Assembly (NCBI GenBank): GCA_023435745.1
Contig: JAEZMD010000002.1
Location: 62,001 to 126,000, forward strand
DNA: 64,000 nucleotides
Direction: 5' to 3'
Origin: Bacillota bacterium
GTDB lineage: Bacteria > Bacillota > Clostridia > Acetivibrionales > DTU013
How positions within the stretch are numbered: position 1 is the first letter of the stretch; every line of letters starts with the position of its first letter. Shown here piece after piece: positions 1 through 9,047 of this stretch. Below the pieces are notes generated by a model. The model saw only the letters and a program-made list of their open reading frames with translations. It searched no databases and was not told the DNA's origin. The translations under genes were made by a program, and so were the position numbers.

Positions 1-1
1 C

Positions 2-313
2 AAACTAAAAGTTTTATTTTTATGTATAAAACCTTTCCAAATAAAAACACTTGCTAAATTACAACGAAAAATTATGACATGGTATAATTCCTGCCAAACT
101 GATTATTGGGCTGGTTTTGGAAGTCATTACGGTATAATAGCTAGAGATAAATATTTGCCTTCGAAGGAGATAGAGTATGAAGGAACATTGTTTAAAGTTC
201 CATTCGATTATGATTATGTCCTGACTAGCCTTTTTGGCGATTATATGGTGCTTCCTCCTATTGAAAAAAGAGTGCAAAATCATGTGATAGAGGTACGATT
301 TGAAGAGGAATAG
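2..313 (+). CDS. LicD family protein, C-terminal part (5' end outside window)
   Basis: The reading frame is open to the left edge, so this is the end of a longer gene; an internal ATG at 74 is probably not the start. The visible ~103 residues end with the C-terminal signature of LicD-type proteins: VPFDYDYVLTSLFGDYM followed by LPPIEKR. LicD-family proteins transfer or help transfer phosphocholine-like groups onto cell-surface polysaccharides, and the family belongs to the nucleotidyltransferase superfamily. The neighbours (nucleotidyltransferase-fold protein, O-antigen-ligase-like protein) fit a surface-polysaccharide locus. The catalytic N-terminal half is not visible, so the actual substrate cannot be inferred. 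Confidence 0.75.
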   Translation, partial: KLKVLFLCIKPFQIKTLAKLQRKIMTWYNSCQTDYWAGFGSHYGIIARDKYLPSKEIEYEGTLFKVPFDYDYVLTSLFGDYMVLPPIEKRVQNHVIEVRFEEE

Positions 314-371
314 CTGAATAAACGTATTTTTGAATTGCACGAATAGTTTTCAGAAAATATAATAAGAATAT

Positions 372-1658
372 ATGGGTCAAGTAAGAGTGGATCTGAATTT
401 TTTAAGCAAAAACAAGAGAATATTAGTGGAATTGTTATCTGCAGCTATAGGGAAGGGTAGATTTTCTCCGGTTTCCCATGCCGACATCGATTGGCCGGGT
501 GTGTTTGCAGAGGCAAAGAAGCATCAGGTGTTGCCGCTGCTTTATCCGGTGTTGTCTGACTGCGGCTTATGCAGTTGCATTTCTGGGGAGTCTCTGGAGG
601 AATTGCGAAACGCCAGCTTGTTTGATGGCAAGGAGGAGGAGAGTAAATATTTCAATATCAGAATGATCCTCTCCGGCCTATACAATGCTAACATACCTGT
701 GATCGTTCTGAAGGGACTGGTGTTAAGGGAACTGTACCCGCATCCATGTTTACGCACCATGACGGATGTTGACCTTTTGGTAAGACCCGAGGATATGGAC
801 AGGGCCGCAAATGTATTGAAAAAGATGGGATATAGGGCAGACATCGACCAGGATAAACATGCTGCATACACGCATGAATTTTTTTCTGCAATAGAATTAC
901 ACAGATCGATGGAACCTCTTGGTATGCTCGAAAATTATGACTGCTTTGAAGAGCACGCATGGAAGCATGCAATACCGGTTAATGTCAGCGGAGTGCAGGT
1001 ATTATCATTGGAACGCACTGATAAAATGATTTATTTGGTTATTCATATGGCGTCGCATATAATCAGCAGTGGTTTTGGATTACGACAGCTTTGTGATTTT
1101 GTACTATTCATTGAAGCATACAAGGAAAAGGTGGACTGGTGCAGATTTTATTCCATAATTCAGAACTTGCATTTAGAGAACTTTACAAATGCGGTGTTTG
1201 AAGTGTGTCACAAGTTGTTTGATCTAACATTGCCCTTAAAATGTAACATGAAAGAAAACAATTCTGAACTGGTGGCCAATGATCTCATGATGGATATATT
1301 TGATGCAGGTGTTTTCGGCTTGGATGATAAAGATCGAATAACGGCGAACAGGATGCTGTATTATTCGGGAGGCAGTGAAGCAAAAACTCCAGGCAATAGG
1401 TTGCGCATTTTTGCACAACTTTTCTTTCCAAATGCAGACAAGCTTGATGTAAGATTCGGATATGCCAGAAGATATCCCATTCTTTTACCGGCGGCATGGA
1501 TACATCGGTTCTTCTATAACCTTTTCCGCAGGGATATTGACTTTACAGAAAAAACAGCAGTTTTTACTCCTGCTGCTTCTACCGTGATATATAGCAAACG
1601 CAGTGCATTACTAAAAGAGCTGGGACTGAGCGACAAGCAATCAGGAGGTACTTTATGA
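372..1658 (+). CDS. Nucleotidyltransferase family protein (NTP_transf_5-like)
   Basis: This is a 428-residue protein. Its core, around residues 110-145, reads IVLKGLVLRELYP, then a TMTDVDLLV stretch and a GY-containing helix, which is the pattern of the uncharacterised nucleotidyltransferase family PF14907 (a G-x-D-x-D type metal site). No signal peptide or membrane segment is obvious. Members of this family commonly sit in polysaccharide loci and in peptide-modification loci that also carry PqqD-like and HPr-kinase-like genes; such genes are present here at 12.6-15.2 kb, but in a separate operon. No good Shine-Dalgarno lies before the ATG at 372, so the start is less certain than the frame. 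The stop overlaps the start of the next gene by 4 bp, indicating co-translation. Confidence 0.7.
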   Translation: MGQVRVDLNFLSKNKRILVELLSAAIGKGRFSPVSHADIDWPGVFAEAKKHQVLPLLYPVLSDCGLCSCISGESLEELRNASLFDGKEEESKYFNIRMILSGLYNANIPVIVLKGLVLRELYPHPCLRTMTDVDLLVRPEDMDRAANVLKKMGYRADIDQDKHAAYTHEFFSAIELHRSMEPLGMLENYDCFEEHAWKHAIPVNVSGVQVLSLERTDKMIYLVIHMASHIISSGFGLRQLCDFVLFIEAYKEKVDWCRFYSIIQNLHLENFTNAVFEVCHKLFDLTLPLKCNMKENNSELVANDLMMDIFDAGVFGLDDKDRITANRMLYYSGGSEAKTPGNRLRIFAQLFFPNADKLDVRFGYARRYPILLPAAWIHRFFYNLFRRDIDFTEKTAVFTPAASTVIYSKRSALLKELGLSDKQSGGTL

Positions 1659-3811
1659 AAAAAATAGCGGTTATTGGTATCATTATTTTGATTTCTATTT
1701 CAGTATTGTTCAGAGGGCTTTATTATACCTATGATACAGTTGGTTTTATGGCTGCCATTGCACTTCTGCTGATTTTATACTTTTTCGGCAAGGTGAGCGG
1801 ACGTGAGACGCTTCGGATAAACAAGCTGTATGTGCTGTTGGGGTGCCTGATGATTGCGGCATCATTGCTCAGCTTCACAAAGGCAGTGAACCCGAGGGAA
1901 AATTGGGGGAATGTACTGCTTTATACAGAGCTGCTGGTCATTTTCATTGTGCTCTACGACTATTTTCATGATAAAAAACAGCATTTCATTCAAGCGATGA
2001 TGCTGCCTGCGGTCATTGTGGGATTTGTTGCAGCAGTGGTTGGATTGATGTCACTGACAGGAAGGTTCAATATTTGGGAGGTATTTGCGTTTGATTCCAG
2101 GGTCTGTTCAACCTTCCAATACACAAATACTGCAGCTATATATTTTGTTGTCTGCGTTGTTTTTGCCGTAACAATGGCCAATGCCTTAAAGAATCCTTTT
2201 CTCAGGGCTTTGATGGTCGGTGTCGGGAATACTCTGTTTTTCGCGTTCTTTATGACTGGGTCAAGAGGAGGTTATATGGCAGCGCTGCCGGTTTTCATGC
2301 TGTTTCTACTTATCCAGCCAAAGGGTAACAGGATCCGTGGAGCAGTGGCCTTCATCTGTACTCTGATTCCGGTTTTTATTTTGATGAGCAGCTTCAATGC
2401 GAGTACAGCAGCACATGATAATTTCCTTGCCGCGCAATGGCTGGCGATATCCTTTGTGATCGCGGCAGTCTCCTGGCTGCTGCTTCATTTGCTGATCAGG
2501 CTGATCGCGAAGGACGGGCAGGTGACTGCTCCGAAGGGCTCCGGAATTGTGTTTGCCGCTGTTGCGGCAGTTTCGCTTGTCCTCATAATACTGTTCAGGG
2601 ATCGTCTGATAGGGCTTCTTCCGGAGGTTATCGTTAAAAGAGTAGGCAGATTCTTTACAAATGGCTTCAATGAGATGAATGTTTTGTACAGGCTGGAATT
2701 TGACAGGGACGCTTTGCTGCTGATCAGGGATCACTGGCTTTTTGGATTGGGAGGCGGTGGCTGGAAGGCGATGTACCAGACGGTGCAGGATCATTTTTAT
2801 ACTGCGGTATTTGTACATAATCATTATCTGCAGGTATTTGTGGATAACGGAATATTGGCATTTCTGTCCTTTGTTTCGCTTGTGGTCATTTCAGCCGCAG
2901 GCGCGTTATTCTCCCTCCTGAGGGCAAAGGATAGGGAACTGAAGACTTATGCGGCAGGTCTGCTCTGCGGCTTTTTGGCGCTGGCAGGGCACTCTGCGAT
3001 CGATTTCAATCTGTCGTATACCTCTCTACTGATGTTGATATGGGTCATGTTTGCAGCCTCGGCGGTCAGTTTGCCGGAGGAGGCCGGAAACACAACCGGT
3101 GAGAGAAGACGCTCGCTTCCGCTTATCGGAAGATGGCGAACAGAAATCACCGGAGGTGTCGGAGGTATGCTTCTGATCATTATTAGTGCTGTCCTCTTCT
3201 CTGCGCATTCACTGTTTTTTGCGGGAGCTTACAACAGGCAAATTGCGTTTGATTATCTGCAGCAGAAGGATTACAGGCAGGCCAGAATCTATTATGAGGA
3301 AGCCTGCAGACTCGATTCGGCAAATCCGGATTATGCATACGATCTTGCTAAAATCTATCGGCATTATGCCGCAGTGACAAATAATGAGGAATACAGGAAG
3401 ACCTGGCTGGAGAAGGCGCGGGCAGCCAGTGAAAAGAGCGTGGATGGGAATAGGAATTATGCGCCGTATATGAGGGTGCTGGTTCGGATTTATCTGGACA
3501 TGGATATGCCGTTGGAGGCGCTGGAGCTATCGCAGAGGCTGATTATATGCCAGAAATACAACGCGGAATGTTATGAATTGCTGGCCGCAAGCTATCTGGC
3601 GGCTGCGGGACATTATGAAAAAAACGGCGACGGGGATAAGGCAAAGGAGCTGCTCGCCGAATGTCTGGAAATCGACAATAATCCTTATTTGCGCCGATCT
3701 GGAATCCTGAGCCCGCTGGATCATGATTCCCAGGAGATCATTTCCCGGTATGAGCACAGTGAAGCTTTGGCTGGATATTTGGAGGAGGCCGCTGCTTTAT
3801 TGGAAAAGTAG
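1655..3811 (+). CDS. O-antigen ligase / Wzy-like membrane protein with C-terminal TPRs
   Basis: A 718-residue polytopic membrane protein preceded by AGGAGG. Hydrophobic segments fill roughly residues 1-460. A large loop around residues 340-390 contains the LLIRDHWLFGLGGGGW and FVHNHYLQVFVDNG segments that are typical of the Wzy_C/O-antigen ligase (PF04932) family; the conserved H-N-H-Y-L stretch is characteristic. The last ~200 residues are soluble and TPR-like (DYLQQKDYRQARIYYEEACR). Such proteins ligate or polymerise lipid-linked glycans on the outer face of the cytoplasmic membrane. Gram-positive examples polymerise exopolysaccharide or decorate teichoic-acid-like polymers. The ORF overlaps the upstream gene by 4 bp. 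Whether it is a ligase or a polymerase cannot be decided from sequence. Confidence 0.8.
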   Translation: MKKIAVIGIIILISISVLFRGLYYTYDTVGFMAAIALLLILYFFGKVSGRETLRINKLYVLLGCLMIAASLLSFTKAVNPRENWGNVLLYTELLVIFIVLYDYFHDKKQHFIQAMMLPAVIVGFVAAVVGLMSLTGRFNIWEVFAFDSRVCSTFQYTNTAAIYFVVCVVFAVTMANALKNPFLRALMVGVGNTLFFAFFMTGSRGGYMAALPVFMLFLLIQPKGNRIRGAVAFICTLIPVFILMSSFNASTAAHDNFLAAQWLAISFVIAAVSWLLLHLLIRLIAKDGQVTAPKGSGIVFAAVAAVSLVLIILFRDRLIGLLPEVIVKRVGRFFTNGFNEMNVLYRLEFDRDALLLIRDHWLFGLGGGGWKAMYQTVQDHFYTAVFVHNHYLQVFVDNGILAFLSFVSLVVISAAGALFSLLRAKDRELKTYAAGLLCGFLALAGHSAIDFNLSYTSLLMLIWVMFAASAVSLPEEAGNTTGERRRSLPLIGRWRTEITGGVGGMLLIIISAVLFSAHSLFFAGAYNRQIAFDYLQQKDYRQARIYYEEACRLDSANPDYAYDLAKIYRHYAAVTNNEEYRKTWLEKARAASEKSVDGNRNYAPYMRVLVRIYLDMDMPLEALELSQRLIICQKYNAECYELLAASYLAAAGHYEKNGDGDKAKELLAECLEIDNNPYLRRSGILSPLDHDSQEIISRYEHSEALAGYLEEAAALLEK

Positions 3812-3863
3812 ACGATAAAACAACTGAAAGCAACCGGCGAGACACATTGTTTGAAAATACCTG

Positions 3864-3892
3864 TTGCAAAAAAATAACAATTCGTATATAAT
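3864..3892 (+). promoter_or_regulatory. Sigma-A-like promoter of the LPXTG-protein gene
   Basis: TTGCAA at 3864-3869 and TATAAT at 3887-3892 are separated by exactly 17 bp. This would start transcription about 60 bp upstream of the ATG at 3960. The 148-bp gap between the ligase-like gene and the LPXTG gene holds nothing else I can support. Confidence 0.65.
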
Positions 3893-3959
3893 TTTAAACA
3901 GGTTAAATGCTCGTTTAGAGTTGACAATATCGGGGTAAAAACTGTAAGAGGTGATTGAT

Positions 3960-4304
3960 ATGAAGAAGCTTGTGAGTTTGATATTGGTACTGATATTTGC
4001 GTTCACTATTGGGACTGTAGCATATGCGGCAGAAGGCGATACGGATATTCCGGATTCCGAGGTACCGGGAGCTCCGGCGGAAAATGTATTGGATGATACA
4101 TACGAGGATCTGGAGGATGAGGATATCGCAGCGGGTGATCCGGATACTTCTTTTGAAACTATCGATATAGGAGACGAAGAGCCTCCGAAGGCGGATGTGC
4201 TTCCGGAAACAGGTGGTATTCCGGCTGAAGCATTCTACGTTATCGGCGCATTATTCATCGTGGCAGCATTGATCCTTTTTAGAAAGAAAGCGTCTGCCAA
4301 GTAA
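3960..4304 (+). CDS. Small LPXTG cell-wall-anchored protein
   Basis: A 114-residue protein with three parts. It begins with a signal peptide (MKKLVSLILVLIFAFTIGT, cleavage near AYA). A very acidic mature part follows (many Asp/Glu, residues 25-85). The end is a classical sortase-sorting signal: LPETGG, a hydrophobic stretch (AFYVIGALFIVAALILF) and the basic tail RKKASAK. I chose the ATG at 3960 because AAGAGG lies 8 bp upstream; the GTG at 3951 is too close to that site. The next gene encodes a sortase, so this is probably its dedicated substrate. A strong promoter precedes it and a terminator-like hairpin follows. The function of the acidic region is unknown. Confidence 0.85.
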   Translation: MKKLVSLILVLIFAFTIGTVAYAAEGDTDIPDSEVPGAPAENVLDDTYEDLEDEDIAAGDPDTSFETIDIGDEEPPKADVLPETGGIPAEAFYVIGALFIVAALILFRKKASAK

Positions 4305-4325
4305 AAACGGACTGTAAACTTTGAG

Positions 4326-4361
4326 AAAAGGATTCCTGACTTCGTTCAGGCGTCCTTTTTT
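4326..4361 (+). terminator. Rho-independent terminator / attenuator between LPXTG protein and sortase
   Basis: Two nested arms (AGGA/TCCT outside, CCTGA/TCAGG inside, loop containing TTCG) are followed by a run of seven T. It sits between the stop of the LPXTG gene and the start of the sortase gene, so it would lower sortase expression relative to its substrate. Confidence 0.75.
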
Positions 4362-4386
4362 TGTAATAGCCTATAGGGGAATAAGC

Positions 4387-5142
4387 ATGAAAAAAATAGC
4401 GATCATTCTTATGATAACCGGTGCTCTGATTGCATTGAGCCCGGTGGTTGGACAATGGTACACGAAGTACCGGGAAAACAAAATGATGGAAGAGTGGCTG
4501 AACAGCGCGGATGCCGGGCCACTTGATGAATCCGTGGAGCTGGACCCGGAAGAGGCCCTTTCTCAGCTTCGCGAGGCTTTTTTGTCTGAGAATACGGAGC
4601 AGGGAGCCGCAGCAGCTGCAACGACAGGCGAGAACGGAGCTGCAGCCGGTGAAGCTGCCGGAACGTCAGACGAAGCCGGGGCGCAGGAAGATGGAGCCGG
4701 AGGGGAAGCAGCGGCCGAGTCGTCAAAGCAGACTGTGCTTGGGATCATTCAGATCAAAAAGATCAAGGTAAAGGCTCCGGTGGTGGAAGGGGTCAGACCC
4801 TCCAACCTGAAGTCAGCTGTGGGGCATATTCCGGGAACAGCCGCTCTCGGCCAGCCGGGAAACAGCGCATTGGCCGGACACAGGAGCTACACCTTCGGAA
4901 AGTTTTTCAACAGGCTCGATGAGATTGTTGTCGGTGATGAGATACTGATCACCACAAAGAGGGAGGATCTGACCTACAAGGTATTCAAGATCCATGAAGT
5001 CACGCCCGATGATGTTTCGGTTCTCAGGGGAAGCAAGGACGATAATATTATTACGCTGATCACCTGCACACCCATTTATGTGGCATCCCACAGGCTGATT
5101 GTGGTGGCCAGGCTTGAGAACAGAGTGCTGAAGGAGCCGTAG
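4387..5142 (+). CDS. Class D-type sortase
   Basis: A 251-residue membrane-anchored transpeptidase. An N-terminal hydrophobic segment (IAIILMITGALIALSPVVG) is followed by an Ala/Glu/Gly-rich linker at about residues 65-120 and then the sortase beta-barrel. Catalytic residues are visible: His in NSALAGHRSYTFG, Cys in ITLITCTPIYVASHRL, and the Arg of the same strand. The T-L-x-T-C motif with a His/Arg pair is typical of sortases. I start the gene at the ATG at 4387 (AGGGGA upstream), because the longer frame from TTG 4321 runs through the terminator hairpin. It would anchor the LPETG protein encoded just upstream to the peptidoglycan. The class assignment is from overall pattern only. Confidence 0.85.
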   Translation: MKKIAIILMITGALIALSPVVGQWYTKYRENKMMEEWLNSADAGPLDESVELDPEEALSQLREAFLSENTEQGAAAAATTGENGAAAGEAAGTSDEAGAQEDGAGGEAAAESSKQTVLGIIQIKKIKVKAPVVEGVRPSNLKSAVGHIPGTAALGQPGNSALAGHRSYTFGKFFNRLDEIVVGDEILITTKREDLTYKVFKIHEVTPDDVSVLRGSKDDNIITLITCTPIYVASHRLIVVARLENRVLKEP

Positions 5143-5200
5143 AAGTGTAGACCGCCCGTACACGCCAGTCAGAAGGCTGCCCTTGCAAGACAATCATTTC

Positions 5201-5227
5201 TTGACACGCAATGGCATCTTATATAAT
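5201..5227 (+). promoter_or_regulatory. Probable alaS promoter
   Basis: A perfect TTGACA (5201-5206) and a perfect TATAAT (5222-5227) lie 52 bp upstream of alaS. The 15-bp spacer is shorter than the optimal 17. I see no T-box leader in the 136 bp before alaS. Confidence 0.5.
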
Positions 5228-5278
5228 ATTGTATTTGTTGAATAAAACAAATATAATAATTTAGCTATTGAGGACAAA

Positions 5279-7915
5279 ATGATGAATAAACTTGGATTGA
5301 ATGAAATAAGAGAGCGCTTTTTGAAATTCTTTGAAAATAAGGAGCATCTGAGGCTGCCCAGCTTTTCGCTGGTGCCGCACAACGACCCCAGCATTCTGCT
5401 GATTAATGCGGGAATGACGCCAATGAAGCCTTATTTTACGGGGCTTGAGGTGCCGCCTCGTAACAGAGTGGCTACCTGCCAGAAGTGCATCAGGACGCCT
5501 GACATCGAGAACGTAGGTAAGACCGCAAGACATGGCACATTTTTTGAAATGCTTGGGAACTTTTCATTCGGCGATTATTTTAAGAAGGAAGCCATTCCGT
5601 GGGCATGGGAGTTCTTTACGAAGGATTTGGAAATACCGGCGGACAGGCTTTATGCCTCTGTTTATGAAGAAGATGATGAAGCTTATGATATATGGAATAA
5701 GGATGTGGGACTTGCCCCTGACCGGATTGTGCGGATGGGCAAGGCGGATAACTTCTGGGAACACGGCACAGGCCCCTGCGGTCCCTGCTCTGAGATCTAT
5801 TTCGACAGAGGTCCCGATAAAAGCTGTGGAAAGCCGGATTGCAAGGTTGGCTGCGAATGTGACAGATATATAGAGGTCTGGAATCTGGTGTTTACCCAGT
5901 TTAATAAAGAGGAGGACGGCAGCTATTCCAGGCTGAATAAGAAAAATATTGATACGGGCATGGGGCTGGAACGTCTGGCAGTCGTCATGCAGGATGTCAA
6001 CAACCTCTTTGAGGTTGACACAATAAAGAACATACTGGACTATGTCTGTCAAAAGGCGGGCGTTAAGTATGGAAGTGAATATGATGTTTCGCTCAGAGTA
6101 ATCACAGACCATATCAGAAGCACTACGATGATGGTTTCGGATGGTATTCTGCCATCCAATGAGGCAAGGGGCTACGTGCTCAGGAGACTGCTTAGACGGG
6201 CTGCCCGCCACGGCAGGCTGATCGGCATAGAAGGGGCCTTCCTGTATGATGTGGCGCAGGTAGTCATCAGGGAATCCAAAGAGGCTTATCCCGAGCTGGC
6301 TGAAAAGGCCGACTACATCTGCAAGGTGATAAAGATCGAGGAAGAGCGCTTCGCGATCACGATCGACCAGGGGCTGACGATTTTAAATGACTTTATCGCA
6401 GAGGTGAAGGCTGCAAACAGCAAGGTGCTGCCGGGAAATATGGTCTTCAAGCTGCACGACACCTATGGATTTCCGCTGGATCTTACACGGGAAATTGCGC
6501 AGGAAGCAGGGCTTGAGATTGATGAGGGCGGATTCAGGGCGGAGATGAACGAGCAGAAGACTAAAGCGCGTGAGGCGCTCAAGAGCAAGGTGTCTTCAGC
6601 ATGGGGCCAGGATATGACGGCCGGGCTGGATAAGAGCCTGAAGACGGAGTTTACAGGCTATGAGTGTTTTGAGAATGAAGCGAATATTTTATATATCATT
6701 TCAGAAGGTAATCAGGCAGAAAATGCCCAACAGGGTGATGAAGTCACGGTTATTCTTGACAAAACACCTTTCTATGCGGAGAGCGGAGGACAGGTGGCGG
6801 ATATCGGCGTCATACGCACCGGAATCGGTCTGGTGAGGGTGAATGACTGCCGAAAGACTGCGGAAGGGCTGTACCTGCATCTGGGCACAGTGGAGGAGGG
6901 AATTATTGAGAAGGGCGCCGTTGCGATGGCCTCCATCGACGCTGAAAGAAGAATGGCTACTGCCAGAAACCATACCACTACCCATTTGCTGCAAAAAGCG
7001 CTCAGAGACATCCTTGGAGATCATGTTACACAGGCAGGCTCCTATGTGGATCCGGAAAGGCTGCGTTTTGATTTCCATCATTTTTCCGCTATGACTAAGG
7101 AAGAGCTGAAGCGGGTGGAGCTGGAAGTGAACGACAGAATTCTTCAGGATCTGACCGTCAATATACGCGAAATGTCGGTGGATGAGGCAAAGAAGGAAGG
7201 AGCAATGGCTCTTTTCGGAGAAAAGTACGGCAGCATTGTGCGCGTTGTAAAGGCGGGGAACTACAGCACTGAGCTTTGCGGCGGGACGCATCTTAAGCGC
7301 ACCGCGCAGGCCGGATTGATAAAGATACTCGGTGAGAGCGGCGTGGCTGCCGGTGTCAGAAGGATTGAAGCGCTGACCGGCTACAATGCGATAGCATATT
7401 TCAATGAGAAGGAAGAACAGCTCAATGACGTGGCAGGCGCAGTGAAGGCCGCTCCACAGGACACCCTCAGAAAGGTTGAGACTATCAGTGCGGAGCTAAA
7501 GGCGGCGTTAAAGGAGATAGAGCAGTTGAAGGACAAGCTGGTCAGCGGTTCCTTCGACGAGGTGCTTGATAAGGCGGCGGACGTCAATGGCGTTAAGGTC
7601 GTTACTGCACGCTTTGACCAACTGGATATTGACGCGCTGCGCAATACCTGCGAGACTCTTCGCAGCAAGCTTGGTTCAGGTGTCGTGGTTTTGGCTTCTG
7701 ATTTTGGAGGCAAAGTCAGCTTTGTTGCAATGGCAACTAAAGATGTAATTGAGCGCGGAGTCCATTGCGGCAATATAATTCGTGAAGCCGCAAAGGCCGC
7801 AGGCGGCGGAGGAGGCGGACGCCCCGACATGGCTCAGGCCGGCGGCAAGGATGCGGAGAAGATCGGCGAAGCGCTTAAGTGTGCGCTGGAAGCGATCAGG
7901 GCACAGGTTAAATAA
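5279..7915 (+). CDS. alaS: Alanyl-tRNA synthetase
   Basis: An 878-residue protein of the usual length, charging tRNA-Ala with alanine in the cytoplasm. The N-terminal class II catalytic domain begins with EIRERFLKFFENKEHLRLPS and carries DPSILLINAGMTPMKPYF. The central editing domain has HNTTTHL-type zinc residues (ARNHTTTHLLQKALR) and CGGTHLKRT. The C-terminal part has a coiled coil and the glycine-rich end GGGGGGRPDMAQAGG, typical of AlaRS C-Ala domains. The start at 5279 follows GAGGAC; a second ATG directly follows it. It precedes a HIT-family gene, a neighbour pair that is often seen in Clostridia-type genomes. Confidence 0.98.
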   Translation: MMNKLGLNEIRERFLKFFENKEHLRLPSFSLVPHNDPSILLINAGMTPMKPYFTGLEVPPRNRVATCQKCIRTPDIENVGKTARHGTFFEMLGNFSFGDYFKKEAIPWAWEFFTKDLEIPADRLYASVYEEDDEAYDIWNKDVGLAPDRIVRMGKADNFWEHGTGPCGPCSEIYFDRGPDKSCGKPDCKVGCECDRYIEVWNLVFTQFNKEEDGSYSRLNKKNIDTGMGLERLAVVMQDVNNLFEVDTIKNILDYVCQKAGVKYGSEYDVSLRVITDHIRSTTMMVSDGILPSNEARGYVLRRLLRRAARHGRLIGIEGAFLYDVAQVVIRESKEAYPELAEKADYICKVIKIEEERFAITIDQGLTILNDFIAEVKAANSKVLPGNMVFKLHDTYGFPLDLTREIAQEAGLEIDEGGFRAEMNEQKTKAREALKSKVSSAWGQDMTAGLDKSLKTEFTGYECFENEANILYIISEGNQAENAQQGDEVTVILDKTPFYAESGGQVADIGVIRTGIGLVRVNDCRKTAEGLYLHLGTVEEGIIEKGAVAMASIDAERRMATARNHTTTHLLQKALRDILGDHVTQAGSYVDPERLRFDFHHFSAMTKEELKRVELEVNDRILQDLTVNIREMSVDEAKKEGAMALFGEKYGSIVRVVKAGNYSTELCGGTHLKRTAQAGLIKILGESGVAAGVRRIEALTGYNAIAYFNEKEEQLNDVAGAVKAAPQDTLRKVETISAELKAALKEIEQLKDKLVSGSFDEVLDKAADVNGVKVVTARFDQLDIDALRNTCETLRSKLGSGVVVLASDFGGKVSFVAMATKDVIERGVHCGNIIREAAKAAGGGGGGRPDMAQAGGKDAEKIGEALKCALEAIRAQVK

Positions 7916-7979
7916 ACGAAGTATAATAAAGTAAGTGGATAAAAGAAAGGTAAGCAGAACACAGAAGGAAGGTCTTGTT

Positions 7980-8324
7980 ATGGACGATTGTATTTTTTGC
8001 AAAATAGTCGACAGAAAGATCCCGTCCACAATCGTGTATGAGGATGATAATGTGCTTGCGTTCAAGGATATCAATCCAGTTGCTCCGGTACATGTGGTCA
8101 TCGTTCCGAAGCAGCATATCGCAAATGTGAATGAGCTGACGCCAGAAAATGCATCTGTTCTGGGCGAAATCCATCTGGCGGCAAAAAGGATCGCAGAAGA
8201 TGCGGGTATCGCAGACAAGGGCTATCGCCTGATCAACAACTGCGGCGCAGATGCCGGACAAACGGTATTTCATTTGCATTATCACCTGATCGGCGGTATA
8301 AAGCTGGGCGCAAAAATTATATAA
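7980..8324 (+). CDS. HIT family nucleotide-binding protein (HinT-like)
   Basis: A 114-residue protein starting MDDCIFCKIVDRKIPS and containing the His-triad signature VFHLHYHLIGG near its end. It has full family length. HinT-type proteins hydrolyse nucleoside phosphoramidates and acyl-adenylates such as Lys-AMP; a role next to an aminoacyl-tRNA synthetase is plausible but inferred. I chose the ATG at 7980 because GAAGGAAGG lies just upstream and the protein then starts exactly like other family members. The longer frame from 7935 is probably untranslated leader. Confidence 0.93.
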   Translation: MDDCIFCKIVDRKIPSTIVYEDDNVLAFKDINPVAPVHVVIVPKQHIANVNELTPENASVLGEIHLAAKRIAEDAGIADKGYRLINNCGADAGQTVFHLHYHLIGGIKLGAKII

Positions 8325-8348
8325 AATTTTGTTTTAGAGGGGATTAAT

Positions 8349-9047
8349 ATGGAAATTAAAAAATACATCGACATCCTCATGAAAAGGCTTTGGTTTATCA
8401 TTGCCCTTCCAGTTGTTGTAGGCTTGATATCAGTATATGTTAATGTATTTGTGCTTGTTCCAACTTATGAGGCGTTCACCACTTTACTTATTACAGGCCT
8501 GTCAACCAATACATCCGAAACGGAAACGACAACAAATATGAGATTTGAGGACATCATTGCAGGTCAATCCCTGATCAGTGAGTATTCCGCTATTATCAAC
8601 AGCAAGCGGGTGACAGGAGCGGTAGTCCAGGAGTTGAATGATGCGAATATCACGGAAAAAGACATCAGAAATATGATTTCAATTAATTCTGTTGATGATA
8701 CGAGGATTATTGCCATATCCATCGTACATCTGGATCCCTCAGAAGCAGCCAAAATAGCGGATATCGTGGCAAAGGTATTCTCTGATGAGATCGTTGAGCT
8801 TTATAAGATTGAAAATGTTGACATAATTGATAAGGCGGAAGTTCCTGAATTTCCCATTGCGCCTGAAAAAACGAAAAATGTAGCATTGTCGGTATTTGCT
8901 GCCTTTGTTTTTGCAGTTGGCATTATATTATTAATAGAATTCCTGAATACAAGAATAAAGACATCTGAGGATGTGGAGACGCGCCTTGAGCTGAACGTCA
9001 TAGGCAGTATACCGGTAAATTCTTTGAATAAGGGGAGAAACAAATGA
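8349..9047 (+). CDS. Wzz/CapA-type polysaccharide chain-length regulator
   Basis: A 232-residue protein with two membrane segments (about residues 17-38, FIIALPVVVGLISVYVNVFV, and about 177-198) that enclose an extracytoplasmic domain. It begins EIKKYIDILMKRLW, the usual start of Gram-positive Wzz/YveK/Cap8A adaptors. In this family the adaptor activates the cytoplasmic tyrosine kinase encoded next door and sets the chain length of capsule or exopolysaccharide. The stop overlaps the start of the kinase gene by 4 bp. GAGGGG lies before the ATG. Confidence 0.9.
   Translation: MEIKKYIDILMKRLWFIIALPVVVGLISVYVNVFVLVPTYEAFTTLLITGLSTNTSETETTTNMRFEDIIAGQSLISEYSAIINSKRVTGAVVQELNDANITEKDIRNMISINSVDDTRIIAISIVHLDPSEAAKIADIVAKVFSDEIVELYKIENVDIIDKAEVPEFPIAPEKTKNVALSVFAAFVFAVGIILLIEFLNTRIKTSEDVETRLELNVIGSIPVNSLNKGRNK

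Noticed and set aside
59..340. Minus-strand ORF at the left edge
   Set aside because: It is antisense to the LicD-type C-terminus, which has clear family signatures.
5143..5278. T-box leader for alaS
   Set aside because: No T-box sequence (GGTGGNACCGCG-like) is visible and the gap is too short; a sigma-A-like promoter explains it.
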